Positions 16,908 through 25,280 of a stretch of 64,000 nucleotides of DNA are shown here, piece after piece. Location: NCBI GenBank assembly GCA_031292035.1, contig JARLHX010000416.1, forward strand, positions 11,774 through 75,773, read 5' to 3'. Positions within the stretch are counted from its first letter, which is position 1. Each line of letters starts with the position of its first letter. The notes below the pieces were generated by a model, which ran no database searches, was not told the origin of the DNA, and saw nothing but the letters and a program-made list of their open reading frames with translations. The translations under genes and the position numbers were made by a program. Source of the DNA: Negativicutes bacterium. GTDB taxonomy: Bacteria > Bacillota_C > Negativicutes > Sporomusales_B > JARLHX01.

Positions 16908-17912
16908 ATGGTCCAGCGCGGTTTTTTGGCGCTGTTTCGCGAAATGGCCGGTATTGAAAATGTTGTGGGAGTGGGCCGCGGCCATAAATGGGTACGGGGA
17001 GAAAATACCGGGCGAGAAGCAGCTGTGATATTGGTTCGAAAAAAGCAGCACAATAGCGACTTGCGGCGATCGGCGATCATTCCGCGGCAGATTGATGGGA
17101 TGGTCACCGATGTGATTGAAGTGGGGGATGTCCGGCTGCTGAATGATAATCGCAAGGAAATGATCCGGCCGGCACAGCCGGGGGCGAGTATCGGTCATTA
17201 TAAAGTTTCTGCCGGAACGTTTGGGGCGGTAGTCTACGATCTCGCCAGCGGCGAACCGCTGATCCTATCGAATAATCATGTTTTGGCAAATTTGAGTAAC
17301 GGGCGGGACGAGCGGGCCCAGCCCGGTGATGTAATTCTTCAGCCGGGAATGTATGATGGCGGGGAAATCCAGGAGGCGGTGATCGGCCATCTAAAAAGAT
17401 TTATCCCTGTTCATAGCGAGGTGAACAAATCCCGCTGCAGGATTGCCAACCTCTTTGAAACCGTACTTAATCAATGTGTACACATGGTAAAACCACACTA
17501 TCGCATCCAGGTGCTGCGAGAAAATGAGCAAGTCAATCTAGTGGATTGTGCAGTGGCTGTCCCGGTATCGCCAGAGTCGATTTCCGCAGGTATTATCGAA
17601 GTCGGGGCAGTTGCCGGCGTCAAAGAAGCAAAGCCCGGAATGACAATTAAAAAGAGCGGACGAAGTTCGGGTTTGACTTTTAGTATGGTTTTGGCAACTG
17701 ACGTGACTCTCAAAATCGGGGTCGGCCATTCGGAATACGGAATATTTAGCGAGCAAATCCTGGCAGGACCGATGAGCATGCCGGGGGATAGCGGGTCGCT
17801 GGTATTGAGTGAAGACAACCACGCTGTCGGATTATTATTTGCAGGGTCGGAGCAAGCGACAATGTTTAGTCCGATCGATCGGGTGCTGGCGGCCCTCGAA
17901 GTTAGATTGTAA
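16908..17912 (+). CDS. Trypsin-like serine protease (Nal1-like)
   Basis: A 334-residue protein with a trypsin-fold triad: His in LSNNHVLAN, Asp in NLVDCAVAVP and Ser in MPGDSGSLVLS. There is no signal peptide or PDZ domain, so it is not a DegP/HtrA protein. The ATG at 16908 has GGGGAGGT 8 bases upstream; an in-frame TTG at 16887 overlaps that site and is rejected. The adjacent convergent genes are spore coat genes, so a role in sporulation or germination is possible but not shown. Confidence 0.78.
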   Translation: MVQRGFLALFREMAGIENVVGVGRGHKWVRGENTGREAAVILVRKKQHNSDLRRSAIIPRQIDGMVTDVIEVGDVRLLNDNRKEMIRPAQPGASIGHYKVSAGTFGAVVYDLASGEPLILSNNHVLANLSNGRDERAQPGDVILQPGMYDGGEIQEAVIGHLKRFIPVHSEVNKSRCRIANLFETVLNQCVHMVKPHYRIQVLRENEQVNLVDCAVAVPVSPESISAGIIEVGAVAGVKEAKPGMTIKKSGRSSGLTFSMVLATDVTLKIGVGHSEYGIFSEQILAGPMSMPGDSGSLVLSEDNHAVGLLFAGSEQATMFSPIDRVLAALEVRL

Positions 17913-17915
17913 GGG

Positions 17916-17943
17916 AAAAACCAGGCAAGAGCCTGGTTTTATT
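17916..17943. terminator. Bidirectional terminator
   Basis: A 10-bp stem (AAAACCAGGC with GCCTGGTTTT) with a 4-base loop, between the protease gene and the spore coat genes. Confidence 0.85.
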
Positions 17944-17945
17944 TC

Positions 17946-18377
17946 TTATAGTGTCCATTCCAACTGGGAATTTGCTCCGGCCCTTGACTGCGAACGCCCG
18001 CTCCGTGAGGGCTGTTCACTCCCGGAAGAATGTCTTCCGTAGCGCTGGGTGCCGCTGCTGGTAATCGAGCGCGGATTGGAGCGGACATCAGAGCTGCGTG
18101 GTTGATTTCGCTCATCCAGACGCAATTCGCTACGGGGACGGCTGCTGGCGGTATACCAGCCCTCTTGCTCTAAAAGATTGAATAAGGTTTCTGCCATTTC
18201 ATGTTCGCTGTGCTGTAAGGTTTCGAAGGTTTCTCTGATCATGCTGTGGCTTGATTCCATGATGGCATGGTCATACAAGTGGGACATGCATTTGCCGGTA
18301 GTTAGCATATCAAAAAGCATGTCACGGTCAGATAAACGGTTGCGGCTGCTGGTACTGTTGCGACTACGGTAAACCAT
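17946..18377 (-). CDS. Spore coat protein, CotF family
   Basis: A 143-residue protein. The N-terminal half has the CotF-like helical segment (LSDRDMLFDMLTTGKCMSHL, then AIMESSHSMIRETFETL and HEMAETLFNLLEQEGWY); the C-terminal half is low-complexity, rich in Ser, Arg and Gly, like many coat proteins. The ATG is preceded by GAGAGGTGA. It follows the small coat gene by 11 bases in one operon. It is key evidence that the organism forms endospores. Confidence 0.85.
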   Translation of the reverse strand: MVYRSRNSTSSRNRLSDRDMLFDMLTTGKCMSHLYDHAIMESSHSMIRETFETLQHSEHEMAETLFNLLEQEGWYTASSRPRSELRLDERNQPRSSDVRSNPRSITSSGTQRYGRHSSGSEQPSRSGRSQSRAGANSQLEWTL

Positions 18378-18388
18378 CTAATCACCTC

Positions 18389-18607
18389 TCACTGAAATTG
18401 CTGATTGCTTGTTTGGCCGAGAAGCTGTTTAAGCTTATTGGCGTGTTGGCGCTTGGTTTTGCCGATGTCCATGAGGAGCGACTGGATTTCCTGGTCGCTG
18501 CACTGATCAGCATAGACGCTGCATTTAGTAATACTCAGATTTTCCATTTGCAGAGCGTCTTCAAGATAGTCCTTCTCTTTGTGGGTTAGATTGTTTTGAA
18601 AAGGCAA
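18389..18607 (-). CDS. Small spore coat protein, CotF-like
   Basis: A 72-residue helical protein (HKEKDYLEDALQMENLSITK, then two Cys, then KTKRQHANKLKQLL) that matches the N-terminal pattern of short CotF-family proteins often paired with a longer one. TTG is the start codon, with GGGAGGTGA at good distance. It is the first gene of the coat operon. Confidence 0.8.
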   Translation of the reverse strand: MPFQNNLTHKEKDYLEDALQMENLSITKCSVYADQCSDQEIQSLLMDIGKTKRQHANKLKQLLGQTSNQQFQ

Positions 18608-18709
18608 TATGAGTCACCTCCCATCTAGCATTAATCGTAATATGTGTGTCAGGTGAAAATTCTATGCGCGGTGTGTCTGGTAGTCGGTCTTATTTTCGTC
18701 AGACAGAAG

Positions 18710-18862
18710 CTAGTTTAGGGGAAAAATCATCTGGTCCCAATATTGGGGGTCTTCTTCGTTGTGGTCGGCAGGCTCAAAATCATTGGGCGATAATTCTTCT
18801 GAATGAATTATGTCCGGGTCAAAGAATTCGTTTTCCGGCCATAGAGTGGGCGGCTTAAGCAT
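18710..18862 (-). CDS. Hypothetical acidic 50-residue protein
   Basis: Not recognised. The reading frame is longer upstream, but the ATG at 18862 has GGGGTGA upstream and overlaps the stop of the preceding small gene in another frame, so the pair look translationally coupled. The protein is acidic and rich in Asp, Glu and Pro (HSEELSPNDFEPADHNEEDP). It lies beside the spore coat genes on the same strand; small acidic spore-associated proteins are a possibility. Confidence 0.5.
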   Translation of the reverse strand: MLKPPTLWPENEFFDPDIIHSEELSPNDFEPADHNEEDPQYWDQMIFPLN

Positions 18863-19019
18863 CGATGTCACCCCTGGGGCGCCGTTCGGCTGCGGCAGTG
18901 TCTTCATTTTGCTTGTTTGGCGTCTCAGTGAGGCTAAGATCGCCAAAATCGCCAAATTCTTCCGCAAACTCATATAAGTTACGGGTGGATTGGGATTTAT
19001 AGGATGACTTGAGTGGCAT
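18855..19019 (-). CDS. Hypothetical 54-residue protein
   Basis: Not recognised. It starts MPLKSSYKSQSTRNLYEFAE; AAGGAG lies 11 bases before the ATG. The N-terminus is basic and the middle acidic (EEFGDFGDLSLTE). Its 3' end overlaps the next small gene. Location and strand suggest expression with sporulation genes; no function can be assigned. Confidence 0.5.
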   Translation of the reverse strand: MPLKSSYKSQSTRNLYEFAEEFGDFGDLSLTETPNKQNEDTAAAERRPRGDIDA

Positions 19020-19278
19020 AGAACGCATCACTCCTTTGCGAAGAATTAGCTGGTTCTGCAATTAGTTTGTGAATTCCCTGCTGGAATCATGCAGCATTGA
19101 ATTGATAAAAATAAACCCAGTACGGCATTCATGACGTATTTTGCGGTTGTCCTGCAGCAGGAATTTTCTTCCTTACAGAGGAAATTATGCAAAGAAGAAT
19201 AAAAATGTACCATCAGATGTTGTGGATGGCCTCACTGAATAATCTCAGCGCAGGCTTTGAGGAAAGGAAGGGTTTTGG

Positions 19279-20607
19279 ATGTTGCGGTTGGCGATTTTGA
19301 GTTTTTTGGTTGTGTTTGGGACAATGATTTTTGGGATGGGGGTTGCTCTTGCTGCGGCTACTTATGAGGTATCGCCTGAAGCAGAGTCGACATTTCGCGA
19401 GATTGGGAAATTGGAGGCCTTCACAAAAGGCTTGGATTTTATTCGCGGTGATGATGCCAATACACTGACTGATCAGAAGGCGATTTGCGCCATTCCTGCC
19501 CCGCCGTTTAAAGAAAAACTGCGCGGCGAATATTATAAAAAACGCCTGAGCGAACTTGGTCTGAAAGATATCAAGATGGATGCGGCGGGAAATGTTTTCG
19601 GCGTTTTGCCGGGAGCGGGAAAAGGCCCTAAATTGTTGGTAGAGGCCCATATGGATACCGTATTTCCTGAGGGGACAAACACGGTCGCCGTCGAAAAGGG
19701 TGGCAAACTGTACGCCCCGGGAATTGCTGATGACAGCCGGGGTTTGGCAGCCGTTCTGACAGTCGTGCGGGCATTTAACGCCACTGGCATTAAGACAGTT
19801 GGTGACGTGGTTTTCTGCGGTACGGTAGGGGAAGAGGGACTTGGTGACCTGCGCGGCATGAAGGCTTTTTTTCGCGACAATCGCGATATTGCAGGCTCGA
19901 TTTCGGTTGATGGCACCAGCGTGAAACGAGTCACCTATCTGGCTACCGGCAGTCATCGCTATGAAATTACCTTTTCGGGTCCGGGAGGGCATAGTTTTGC
20001 TGCCTTCGGCACTCCCAGCGCGATTCATGCCATGGGAAGAGCCATTGCTAAAATTGCCGATATCCAGACGCCGAATAATCCTAAAACCACATTTACGGTC
20101 GGAACGGTAAGCGGTGGGGCGTCGGTCAACGCTATCGCCGCAGAGGCTACGATGCTGCTTGATATGCGGTCTAACAGCCAGGAGGAATTATTGAGTTTGG
20201 AAGGCAAGATTTTAGCCCTCCTCCAACAGGCGGTTGACGAAGAAAACGCCAGATGGGGCAGTGATAAGATCAGTGTGACCTATAAATTAGTTGGCGATCG
20301 GCCGGCAGGGACGCAAGCGGCAGATGCGATCATTGTCCAGAGCGCCTGGCTGGCGACAAAAGCCATTGGCCAGCAACCCGATCTCATGATTGCCAGCAGC
20401 ACAAACGCAAATCTTCCGATCAGTATTGGGGTTCCCGCTGTAACTCTCGGTGGTGGTGGTCAGGACGGACAGAACCATTCGCCGGGAGAGTGGTTCGACC
20501 CTAAGGATGCTTATCTTGGACCGCAGAAAGTTTTCGCAACCATATTGGGATTGGTGGGCGTCGACGGGGTAACCAAACCGTTGTTGTCGTCTCCTCCGAA
20601 GTATTAA
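19279..20607 (+). CDS. Exported M20-family metallopeptidase (PepT-like)
   Basis: A 442-residue zinc peptidase with an N-terminal signal peptide (VVFGTMIFGMGVALAA). Metal and catalytic residues are visible: His and Asp in VEAHMDTVFP, Asp in PGIADDSRG, the Glu pair in GTVGEEGLGD, and a final His in GQNHSPGEW. The dimerisation domain starts near GSHRYEITFSGPGGHS. It probably trims peptides or acylated amino acids outside the cytoplasmic membrane. AAGGAAGG precedes the ATG. Confidence 0.88.
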   Translation: MLRLAILSFLVVFGTMIFGMGVALAAATYEVSPEAESTFREIGKLEAFTKGLDFIRGDDANTLTDQKAICAIPAPPFKEKLRGEYYKKRLSELGLKDIKMDAAGNVFGVLPGAGKGPKLLVEAHMDTVFPEGTNTVAVEKGGKLYAPGIADDSRGLAAVLTVVRAFNATGIKTVGDVVFCGTVGEEGLGDLRGMKAFFRDNRDIAGSISVDGTSVKRVTYLATGSHRYEITFSGPGGHSFAAFGTPSAIHAMGRAIAKIADIQTPNNPKTTFTVGTVSGGASVNAIAAEATMLLDMRSNSQEELLSLEGKILALLQQAVDEENARWGSDKISVTYKLVGDRPAGTQAADAIIVQSAWLATKAIGQQPDLMIASSTNANLPISIGVPAVTLGGGGQDGQNHSPGEWFDPKDAYLGPQKVFATILGLVGVDGVTKPLLSSPPKY

Positions 20608-20616
20608 TCAAACACT

Positions 20617-20656
20617 AAAATAAAGAGGCTGCCAGCAGGCAGTCTCTTTATTTTGG
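20617..20656 (+). terminator. Terminator after the M20 peptidase gene
   Basis: A 17-base stem with one wobble (AAAATAAAGAGGCTGCC with its near complement), loop AGCA, then TTTT. Confidence 0.88.
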
Positions 20657-20775
20657 CAGCAGTCTGTTTATTTGCAAAGTGGGAAGATTCAAGCAGTTGG
20701 AGGAGTCCGGGCAAGTTTGTGTAAATGTATAGAGTATCTTGGGCCATGCTTGTTGCAGGCCAGAGGAGGCTAACA

Positions 20776-22725
20776 ATGACTTCCATCGTGCTGATTGCTC
20801 CTTATGAGCAGATTCTAGAGCAGGGCCGGAGGGTTACGGCGGAGCTGAAGTTAAAAGATAGAACAAAATTTTTCTTGGGTTCACTCAAACAGGGACTAGC
20901 TATTGCCGAAAAGCTGGACAGCGACGATGTCGACGTGATTGTCACCCGGGGAGGAACGGCGCAGTTACTGAAAAAGGCCGGCATCAGAACCCCTGTAGTG
21001 GAAATCCCGATTACGGTTCAGGATTTGGCCGAAGCGCTGCAGGGGGCTCAGCAGGTGACCGGCTTGGCTAAACCGAGGATTGCTATGGTTGCTTTTGAAA
21101 ATATGATGTTCGATATTACCGTTCTGACTAAGGCGATGGCGCTCGATTTACTTATCTATCCTCTCAATAGCGAAGAAGACATTCCATTGATGGTGGAAAA
21201 GATCGATCCGGAGAAGGTAGATGTTCTGATAACGGGGATCAAAACGGCTGAGGTAGCGGCCCGGTTAGGGTTGAAAACTGTACTGCTGACTTCGGGAGAA
21301 GCTGCCATCCGGAGTGCTTTTAAGCAAGCAGAGCGGGTGGCTTATGCCCGACGGATCGAAAAAGAGCGTGCGCAGGAATTTCGCGTCCTGGTGGATTACT
21401 CCGTCCAGGGGATTATCAGCATTGATCAGAACAAAAAAGTCGTTGTGTTCAATCCGGCGGCGGAAAAATTGTTGGGGCGAGAGGCTCACACGGTTGTCGA
21501 TCAAGGGCTGGAACTAGTATTGCCGGAGTGTAGCGTCGATGAGTGCTTGGTCAGAGGCAGGGAGCTTGTTGGTGAAATCATCAAGGCGAATGACCGGACG
21601 GTTTTAGCCAATATTGCCCCCATAAAGGTTGCTGGCAGCATCACCGGAGCGATGATCGCCTTTCAGGACATTACCCAGATCCAGGAAATGGAGGCCAGGA
21701 TACGCAAAGAAATTTATACCAAAGGCTTGGTCGCCAAGTATCGTTTCACCGATGTACTGGGGGAGTCGAAGGAAATATTGGCTGCCAAACGGATAGCCAG
21801 GGAGTTTGCCACTGTCGATGCCACGGTGCTTATTTTAGGGGCATCCGGGACAGGCAAGGAATTGTTCGCGCAGAGTATTCACAACAGTAGCCATCGCCAG
21901 AAAGGTCCGTTTGTGGCAATTAACTGTGCCGCCATCCCCACAAGTATTTTGGAAAGTGAACTGTTCGGATATGTCGAAGGGGCCTTCACCGGCGCCAACC
22001 GTAAAGGGAAACCGGGTCTCTTTGAGTTGGCACATAACGGGACCATCTTTCTTGATGAAATATCGGAAATGGAACCATACGCCCAGAGCCGCCTGCTGCG
22101 GGTGATTCAAGAGAAGGAGGTCATGCGGCTGGGTGACGACAAGTATATTCCGGTGGACAGTCGCGTTATTGCGGCCAGCAATAAAGATCTTCATCAATTG
22201 GTTCGAGAAGGGAAATTTCGCGAAGACCTGTTTTACCGGCTCAATGTCTTGACCCTCAACCTTCCGGCCTTAAAGGAACGCCATGGTGACGTCATGCGGC
22301 TTACTGAATATTTTTTGCAGAGCTACTGTCGGCAGTTTGGCAAGAAGCTGACGATGGACGAAGCGGCGAAGCAGTATATGGACCATTTCGATTGGCCGGG
22401 CAACATTCGCGAGTTGCGCAATTTTATGGAGAAACTGGTTATTTTGGCCAACAGTGAACGAATTACGGTGAAAGTAATTCAAAACCTGATGGCGAACCGC
22501 GAGTTTGCTATTGAAGCAGAGGCTGCGGCAGGCGAAGCCAGTTTTGCCGGATTAACGGAGCGGGAGAAGGTTGTTCAGGCCCTGCGGATGGCCGATTATA
22601 ACCAGAAAGAGGCGTCGCGACTGTTGGGTATCAATCGCAGTTCGCTTTATCGTCGTTTAAAACGGTACCATATTCGATTAGCTAAAAGCGCAACACTTGA
22701 TGCGGAAACTGAAACAGATTGTTAG
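20776..22725 (+). CDS. Sigma-54-dependent activator with PrpR-type sensor domain
   Basis: A 649-residue enhancer-binding protein. An N-terminal PrpR_N domain (about 1-190) binds a small organic acid; a PAS domain (about 200-310) follows; then the AAA+ domain with Walker A GASGTGKELF, the sigma-54 contact loop GAFTGA and Walker B TIFLDEISEM; and a Fis-type helix-turn-helix at the end (NQKEASRLLGINRSSLYRRL). ATG 20776 has GAGGAGG 8 bases upstream. The downstream GntP permease gene has a textbook -24/-12 promoter, so it is the likely target. Confidence 0.92.
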   Translation: MTSIVLIAPYEQILEQGRRVTAELKLKDRTKFFLGSLKQGLAIAEKLDSDDVDVIVTRGGTAQLLKKAGIRTPVVEIPITVQDLAEALQGAQQVTGLAKPRIAMVAFENMMFDITVLTKAMALDLLIYPLNSEEDIPLMVEKIDPEKVDVLITGIKTAEVAARLGLKTVLLTSGEAAIRSAFKQAERVAYARRIEKERAQEFRVLVDYSVQGIISIDQNKKVVVFNPAAEKLLGREAHTVVDQGLELVLPECSVDECLVRGRELVGEIIKANDRTVLANIAPIKVAGSITGAMIAFQDITQIQEMEARIRKEIYTKGLVAKYRFTDVLGESKEILAAKRIAREFATVDATVLILGASGTGKELFAQSIHNSSHRQKGPFVAINCAAIPTSILESELFGYVEGAFTGANRKGKPGLFELAHNGTIFLDEISEMEPYAQSRLLRVIQEKEVMRLGDDKYIPVDSRVIAASNKDLHQLVREGKFREDLFYRLNVLTLNLPALKERHGDVMRLTEYFLQSYCRQFGKKLTMDEAAKQYMDHFDWPGNIRELRNFMEKLVILANSERITVKVIQNLMANREFAIEAEAAAGEASFAGLTEREKVVQALRMADYNQKEASRLLGINRSSLYRRLKRYHIRLAKSATLDAETETDC

Positions 22726-22744
22726 ATTTACGCATCAAGTGTTG
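22691..22744 (+). promoter_or_regulatory. 14-bp inverted repeat, candidate enhancer site for the PrpR-type activator
   Basis: CAACACTTGATGCG at 22691-22704 is mirrored exactly by CGCATCAAGTGTTG at 22731-22744. The right arm ends 43 bases before the -24 element, a usual enhancer position; the left arm lies in the last codons of the activator gene. A terminator is less likely because the loop is 26 bases and no T-run follows. Confidence 0.6.
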
Positions 22745-22787
22745 TGGCATTATGGGGCGTTTTATGAGGAAAAGCGGACTGTTGCTA

Positions 22788-22804
22788 TTGGCATGAATAT
22801 TGCA
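22788..22804 (+). promoter_or_regulatory. Sigma-54 (-24/-12) promoter of the GntP permease gene
   Basis: TTGGCATGAATATTGCA matches the consensus TTGGCACG-N4-TTGCA with one mismatch and correct GG-N10-GC spacing, 180 bases before the permease start and directly after a sigma-54 activator gene. Confidence 0.85.
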
Positions 22805-22983
22805 AATATTTATATTTAATCGTTAATTTATAGACTGCTAGATGATGTTCTTCGGGTTGAGTGGCGGCAAAAAGCTGTAGAATGGAGGCGAAGAAATAAG
22901 CAAGACGCAAAATACTGCCGCCGGTAGTCGCCGCCAGGCGATGGTTTACTGTTTTACTGAACATTTGAGAAGAGGTGATTGGG

Positions 22984-24321
22984 TTGTCTTTACTGTGGTT
23001 GGCGTTTATTAGTATTGTTTTATTAATGGTCTTTATTGTCAAATATAAAGTGAATCCGTTTTTAGTCCTTATTATGGCTTGTTTATTTCTTGGACTGTCA
23101 ACTGGCATGACTCCAATGAAGGTTGTAGCATCGGTTACGGCAGGTATGTCGTCGACCCTTGGGTTTATTTCGATTGTTATCGGCTTTGGTACCATGATTG
23201 GTAAACTGATGGGTGAATCAGGGGCTGCCGAAGTCATTGCCAAACGAATGATAAACATTTTCGGAGAAAAAAACCTCGACTGGGCCATGATGTGTGTTGC
23301 TTTTATCATTGGCATTTCGGTCTTCTTCCAGGTTGGGGTCGTTCTATTGATCCCGCTTCTATTTACTCTTTGCCTTCGTACCGGCGTTTCGCTTATTACG
23401 ATATCTGTTCCCCTCATTGCCACCCTTAGCACGCTGCATCACTATGTGCCGCCACACCCGGCAGCAATGGCGGTTGTTCAGCTATTCCATGCCGATCTGG
23501 CAAAATCGCTGATTTATGGTCTGATTGTGTCAATTCCCTGCGCCATTATCGGTGGTCCAATCTATGGCCGCTATATCGGCAATAAAATGAATATCAAGCC
23601 ACCTGCGGAGATGGTCGAAAAATTTTGCGGCAAAGCCAAAACTCATGACAATCCTCCCAGCTTTGCCGTGGCGGTCTTTACCATGCTTTTTCCTATCGGA
23701 CTGATGCTGCTATCCAAAGTAGCAGACCTGTTTTTAGTAAAAGGCAGTTTGATCTATGAAGTATTTAAATTTGTCGGCGACGGCTCGATGGCACTGTTGT
23801 TCGCCTTGCTACTGACCCTCTACACCTTCGGCTATTCTCGCGGTTTTACCAAAGAGCAGCTGCAGAAATTCACCACCGAGTGTCTCGGGCCGGTGGCCAT
23901 GATTTTGCTTGTTATTGGCGCTGGCGGCGCTTTTGGTAATATTCTGGTGAGTAGCGGAGTCGCCAAAGCCGTGGCAGCCGCGGCAGCCAGCGTCAATATG
24001 CCGCCGCTGCTGTTTGGCTGGCTGTTGGGTGCGATTATCCGTATCAGCGTCGGTTCGGCGACAGTGGCAATGATGACCGCTGGCGGTCTGGTGCTGCCTC
24101 TTGTGGCTCCTGGCGCCGGAACATCGCCGGAGCTGATGCTGATGGCAATCGGTGCCGGGGCCTGCGCTCTGTCGCATGTCAACGATTCTGGGTTTTGGCT
24201 TGTTAAGGAATGCTTCGGTATGACGGTTGAGCAGACTCTCAAAACTTGGTCGGTAGCAATTACTATCGTCTCCTTTGTCGGTTTGGCGATTGTCATGATT
24301 ATGAGCGCTCTCGGCATGTAA
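22984..24321 (+). CDS. GntP-family permease (gluconate:H+ symporter family)
   Basis: A 445-residue integral membrane protein with about 12 hydrophobic segments. Family blocks seen are GFGTMIGKLMGESGAAEVIA, PLIATLSTLHHYVPPHPA, RISVGSATVAMMTAGGLVLP and ALSHVNDSGFWLVKECFGM. GntP members carry gluconate, glycerate-type hydroxy acids and related sugars acids. Start TTG 22984 is preferred to GTG 22975, which overlaps the AGAGGTGA site. Sigma-54 control and the sugar-acid/glyoxylate enzymes downstream suggest glycerate or another small hydroxy acid, but the substrate is not proven. Confidence 0.88.
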   Translation: MSLLWLAFISIVLLMVFIVKYKVNPFLVLIMACLFLGLSTGMTPMKVVASVTAGMSSTLGFISIVIGFGTMIGKLMGESGAAEVIAKRMINIFGEKNLDWAMMCVAFIIGISVFFQVGVVLLIPLLFTLCLRTGVSLITISVPLIATLSTLHHYVPPHPAAMAVVQLFHADLAKSLIYGLIVSIPCAIIGGPIYGRYIGNKMNIKPPAEMVEKFCGKAKTHDNPPSFAVAVFTMLFPIGLMLLSKVADLFLVKGSLIYEVFKFVGDGSMALLFALLLTLYTFGYSRGFTKEQLQKFTTECLGPVAMILLVIGAGGAFGNILVSSGVAKAVAAAAASVNMPPLLFGWLLGAIIRISVGSATVAMMTAGGLVLPLVAPGAGTSPELMLMAIGAGACALSHVNDSGFWLVKECFGMTVEQTLKTWSVAITIVSFVGLAIVMIMSALGM

Positions 24322-24383
24322 CATTACCGGTTTATCTGCTCCCTTTGATGTTATGGACAGTTGTTAAAGAGATAGAGCAGATG

Positions 24384-24420
24384 CAATGGGCCCCTGAAAG
24401 ATTCTATCAGGGACCCATTG
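24384..24420 (+). other. Long hairpin after the GntP gene
   Basis: A 14-base stem (CAATGGGCCCCTGA against TCAGGGACCCATTG, one mismatch) with a 9-base loop. No T-run follows, so it may be a 3'-end stabilising or Rho-related element rather than a classical terminator. Confidence 0.55.
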
Positions 24421-24466
24421 CCGGTATTGCTGCAGCAAAAAGGTAGGGTATCGGCATTAAAATAAA

Positions 24467-24494
24467 TTGACATTTTTCGATTTTTTTTATAAAC
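24467..24494 (+). promoter_or_regulatory. Sigma-A promoter of a small transcription unit
   Basis: A perfect TTGACA, 16-base spacer, TATAAA. A TATAAT at 24502 is also present. It is followed only by the 22-codon ORF and a terminator. Confidence 0.6.
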
Positions 24495-24612
24495 TGTGTC
24501 ATATAATGTTTCTGGGGCAATCGGGCTAAAATCCGAATGTTTCTGTTCGTCACACCGATTTGCGAAATTTTTGTAGTTTATTTGTAACACTATTTGCGGA
24601 AGGGGTTATCGA

Positions 24613-24681
24613 ATGCGGGAGCTTGTCCAGTGCAGTCTGGTCATATTGGCGATGGCAACAATAGGGCTAATCTTAAAATAG
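24613..24681 (+). CDS. Candidate 22-residue hydrophobic peptide
   Basis: MRELVQC followed by a hydrophobic stretch (SLVILAMATIGLILK). GGAAGGGG lies 7 bases before the ATG. It is bracketed by its own promoter and a strong terminator, so it may be a single-span membrane peptide; alternatively the unit is a small RNA and the ORF is incidental. Not recognised. Confidence 0.45.
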   Translation: MRELVQCSLVILAMATIGLILK

Positions 24682-24718
24682 GACTTGATGGTCTGAACTC
24701 AATACAGATGGTTTTCCG

Positions 24719-24764
24719 AAAGCATAAACGGCCATAGTCCGCTTTATGCTTTTGTTATTTTTTG
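24719..24764 (+). terminator. Terminator of the small transcription unit
   Basis: AAAGCATAAACGG pairs with CCGCTTTATGCTTT (one bulged C), followed by a T-rich tail TTGTTATTTTTT. Confidence 0.8.
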
Positions 24765-24846
24765 GAATGTGGCGTCAAATGATAGGAGTGCCGGGAAGTA
24801 ACGTCGAAGGTATTGACTTAACATGAATTTCCTCTTTGTTTTAACT

Positions 24847-24872
24847 ATAAGAAAACCCGCTTTACGCGGGTA
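24847..24872 (-). terminator. Terminator of the minus-strand 68-residue gene
   Basis: Read on the minus strand: stem ACCCGC/GCGGGT with a 5-base loop followed by TTTTCTTA. Confidence 0.75.
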
Positions 24873-24919
24873 TGTGCCATAATCATTGTAAAGAGTATTT
24901 TACTGAGTGGTGCAACAAT

Positions 24920-25126
24920 CTATAGTTCTGCTTTCTTAGAGTAGTCGACAAAATCTTTTGCCAGACCTTTGACCGATTTACAGAGACGACCGGTCAAGGT
25001 TTGGGGTGGAGTGTCGGCCGGAGCCATCGTGGCATCATCACAAACCGGAAGAGAATCCTCTGTCGAAGCAGCATCGTTGACACTTTTTCCGGTTTCTGGC
25101 GTAAAAAGAGCATCGTCTTTTTTCAT
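24920..25126 (-). CDS. Hypothetical 68-residue protein
   Basis: Not recognised. It starts MKKDDALFTPETGKSVNDAA; GAGGGTG lies 5 bases before the ATG and a terminator follows, so the gene looks genuine. The middle is acidic, the end basic and amphipathic (GRLCKSVKGLAKDFVDYSKK). Two cysteines. It is the only minus-strand gene in this part of the island. Confidence 0.65.
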   Translation of the reverse strand: MKKDDALFTPETGKSVNDAASTEDSLPVCDDATMAPADTPPQTLTGRLCKSVKGLAKDFVDYSKKAEL

Positions 25127-25280
25127 CAGTTCACCCTCTCAAAAAATGAGATGACATTACCAGATGTGCCTATTTATACTGAGTTATGGAAATATTCCAA
25201 ATTTAATTATATAATATATTTATCCACCGTCATTGTCAAGGCGACTGGCCCGGACTTACCGCGCTTATATCCGCAGGGGA

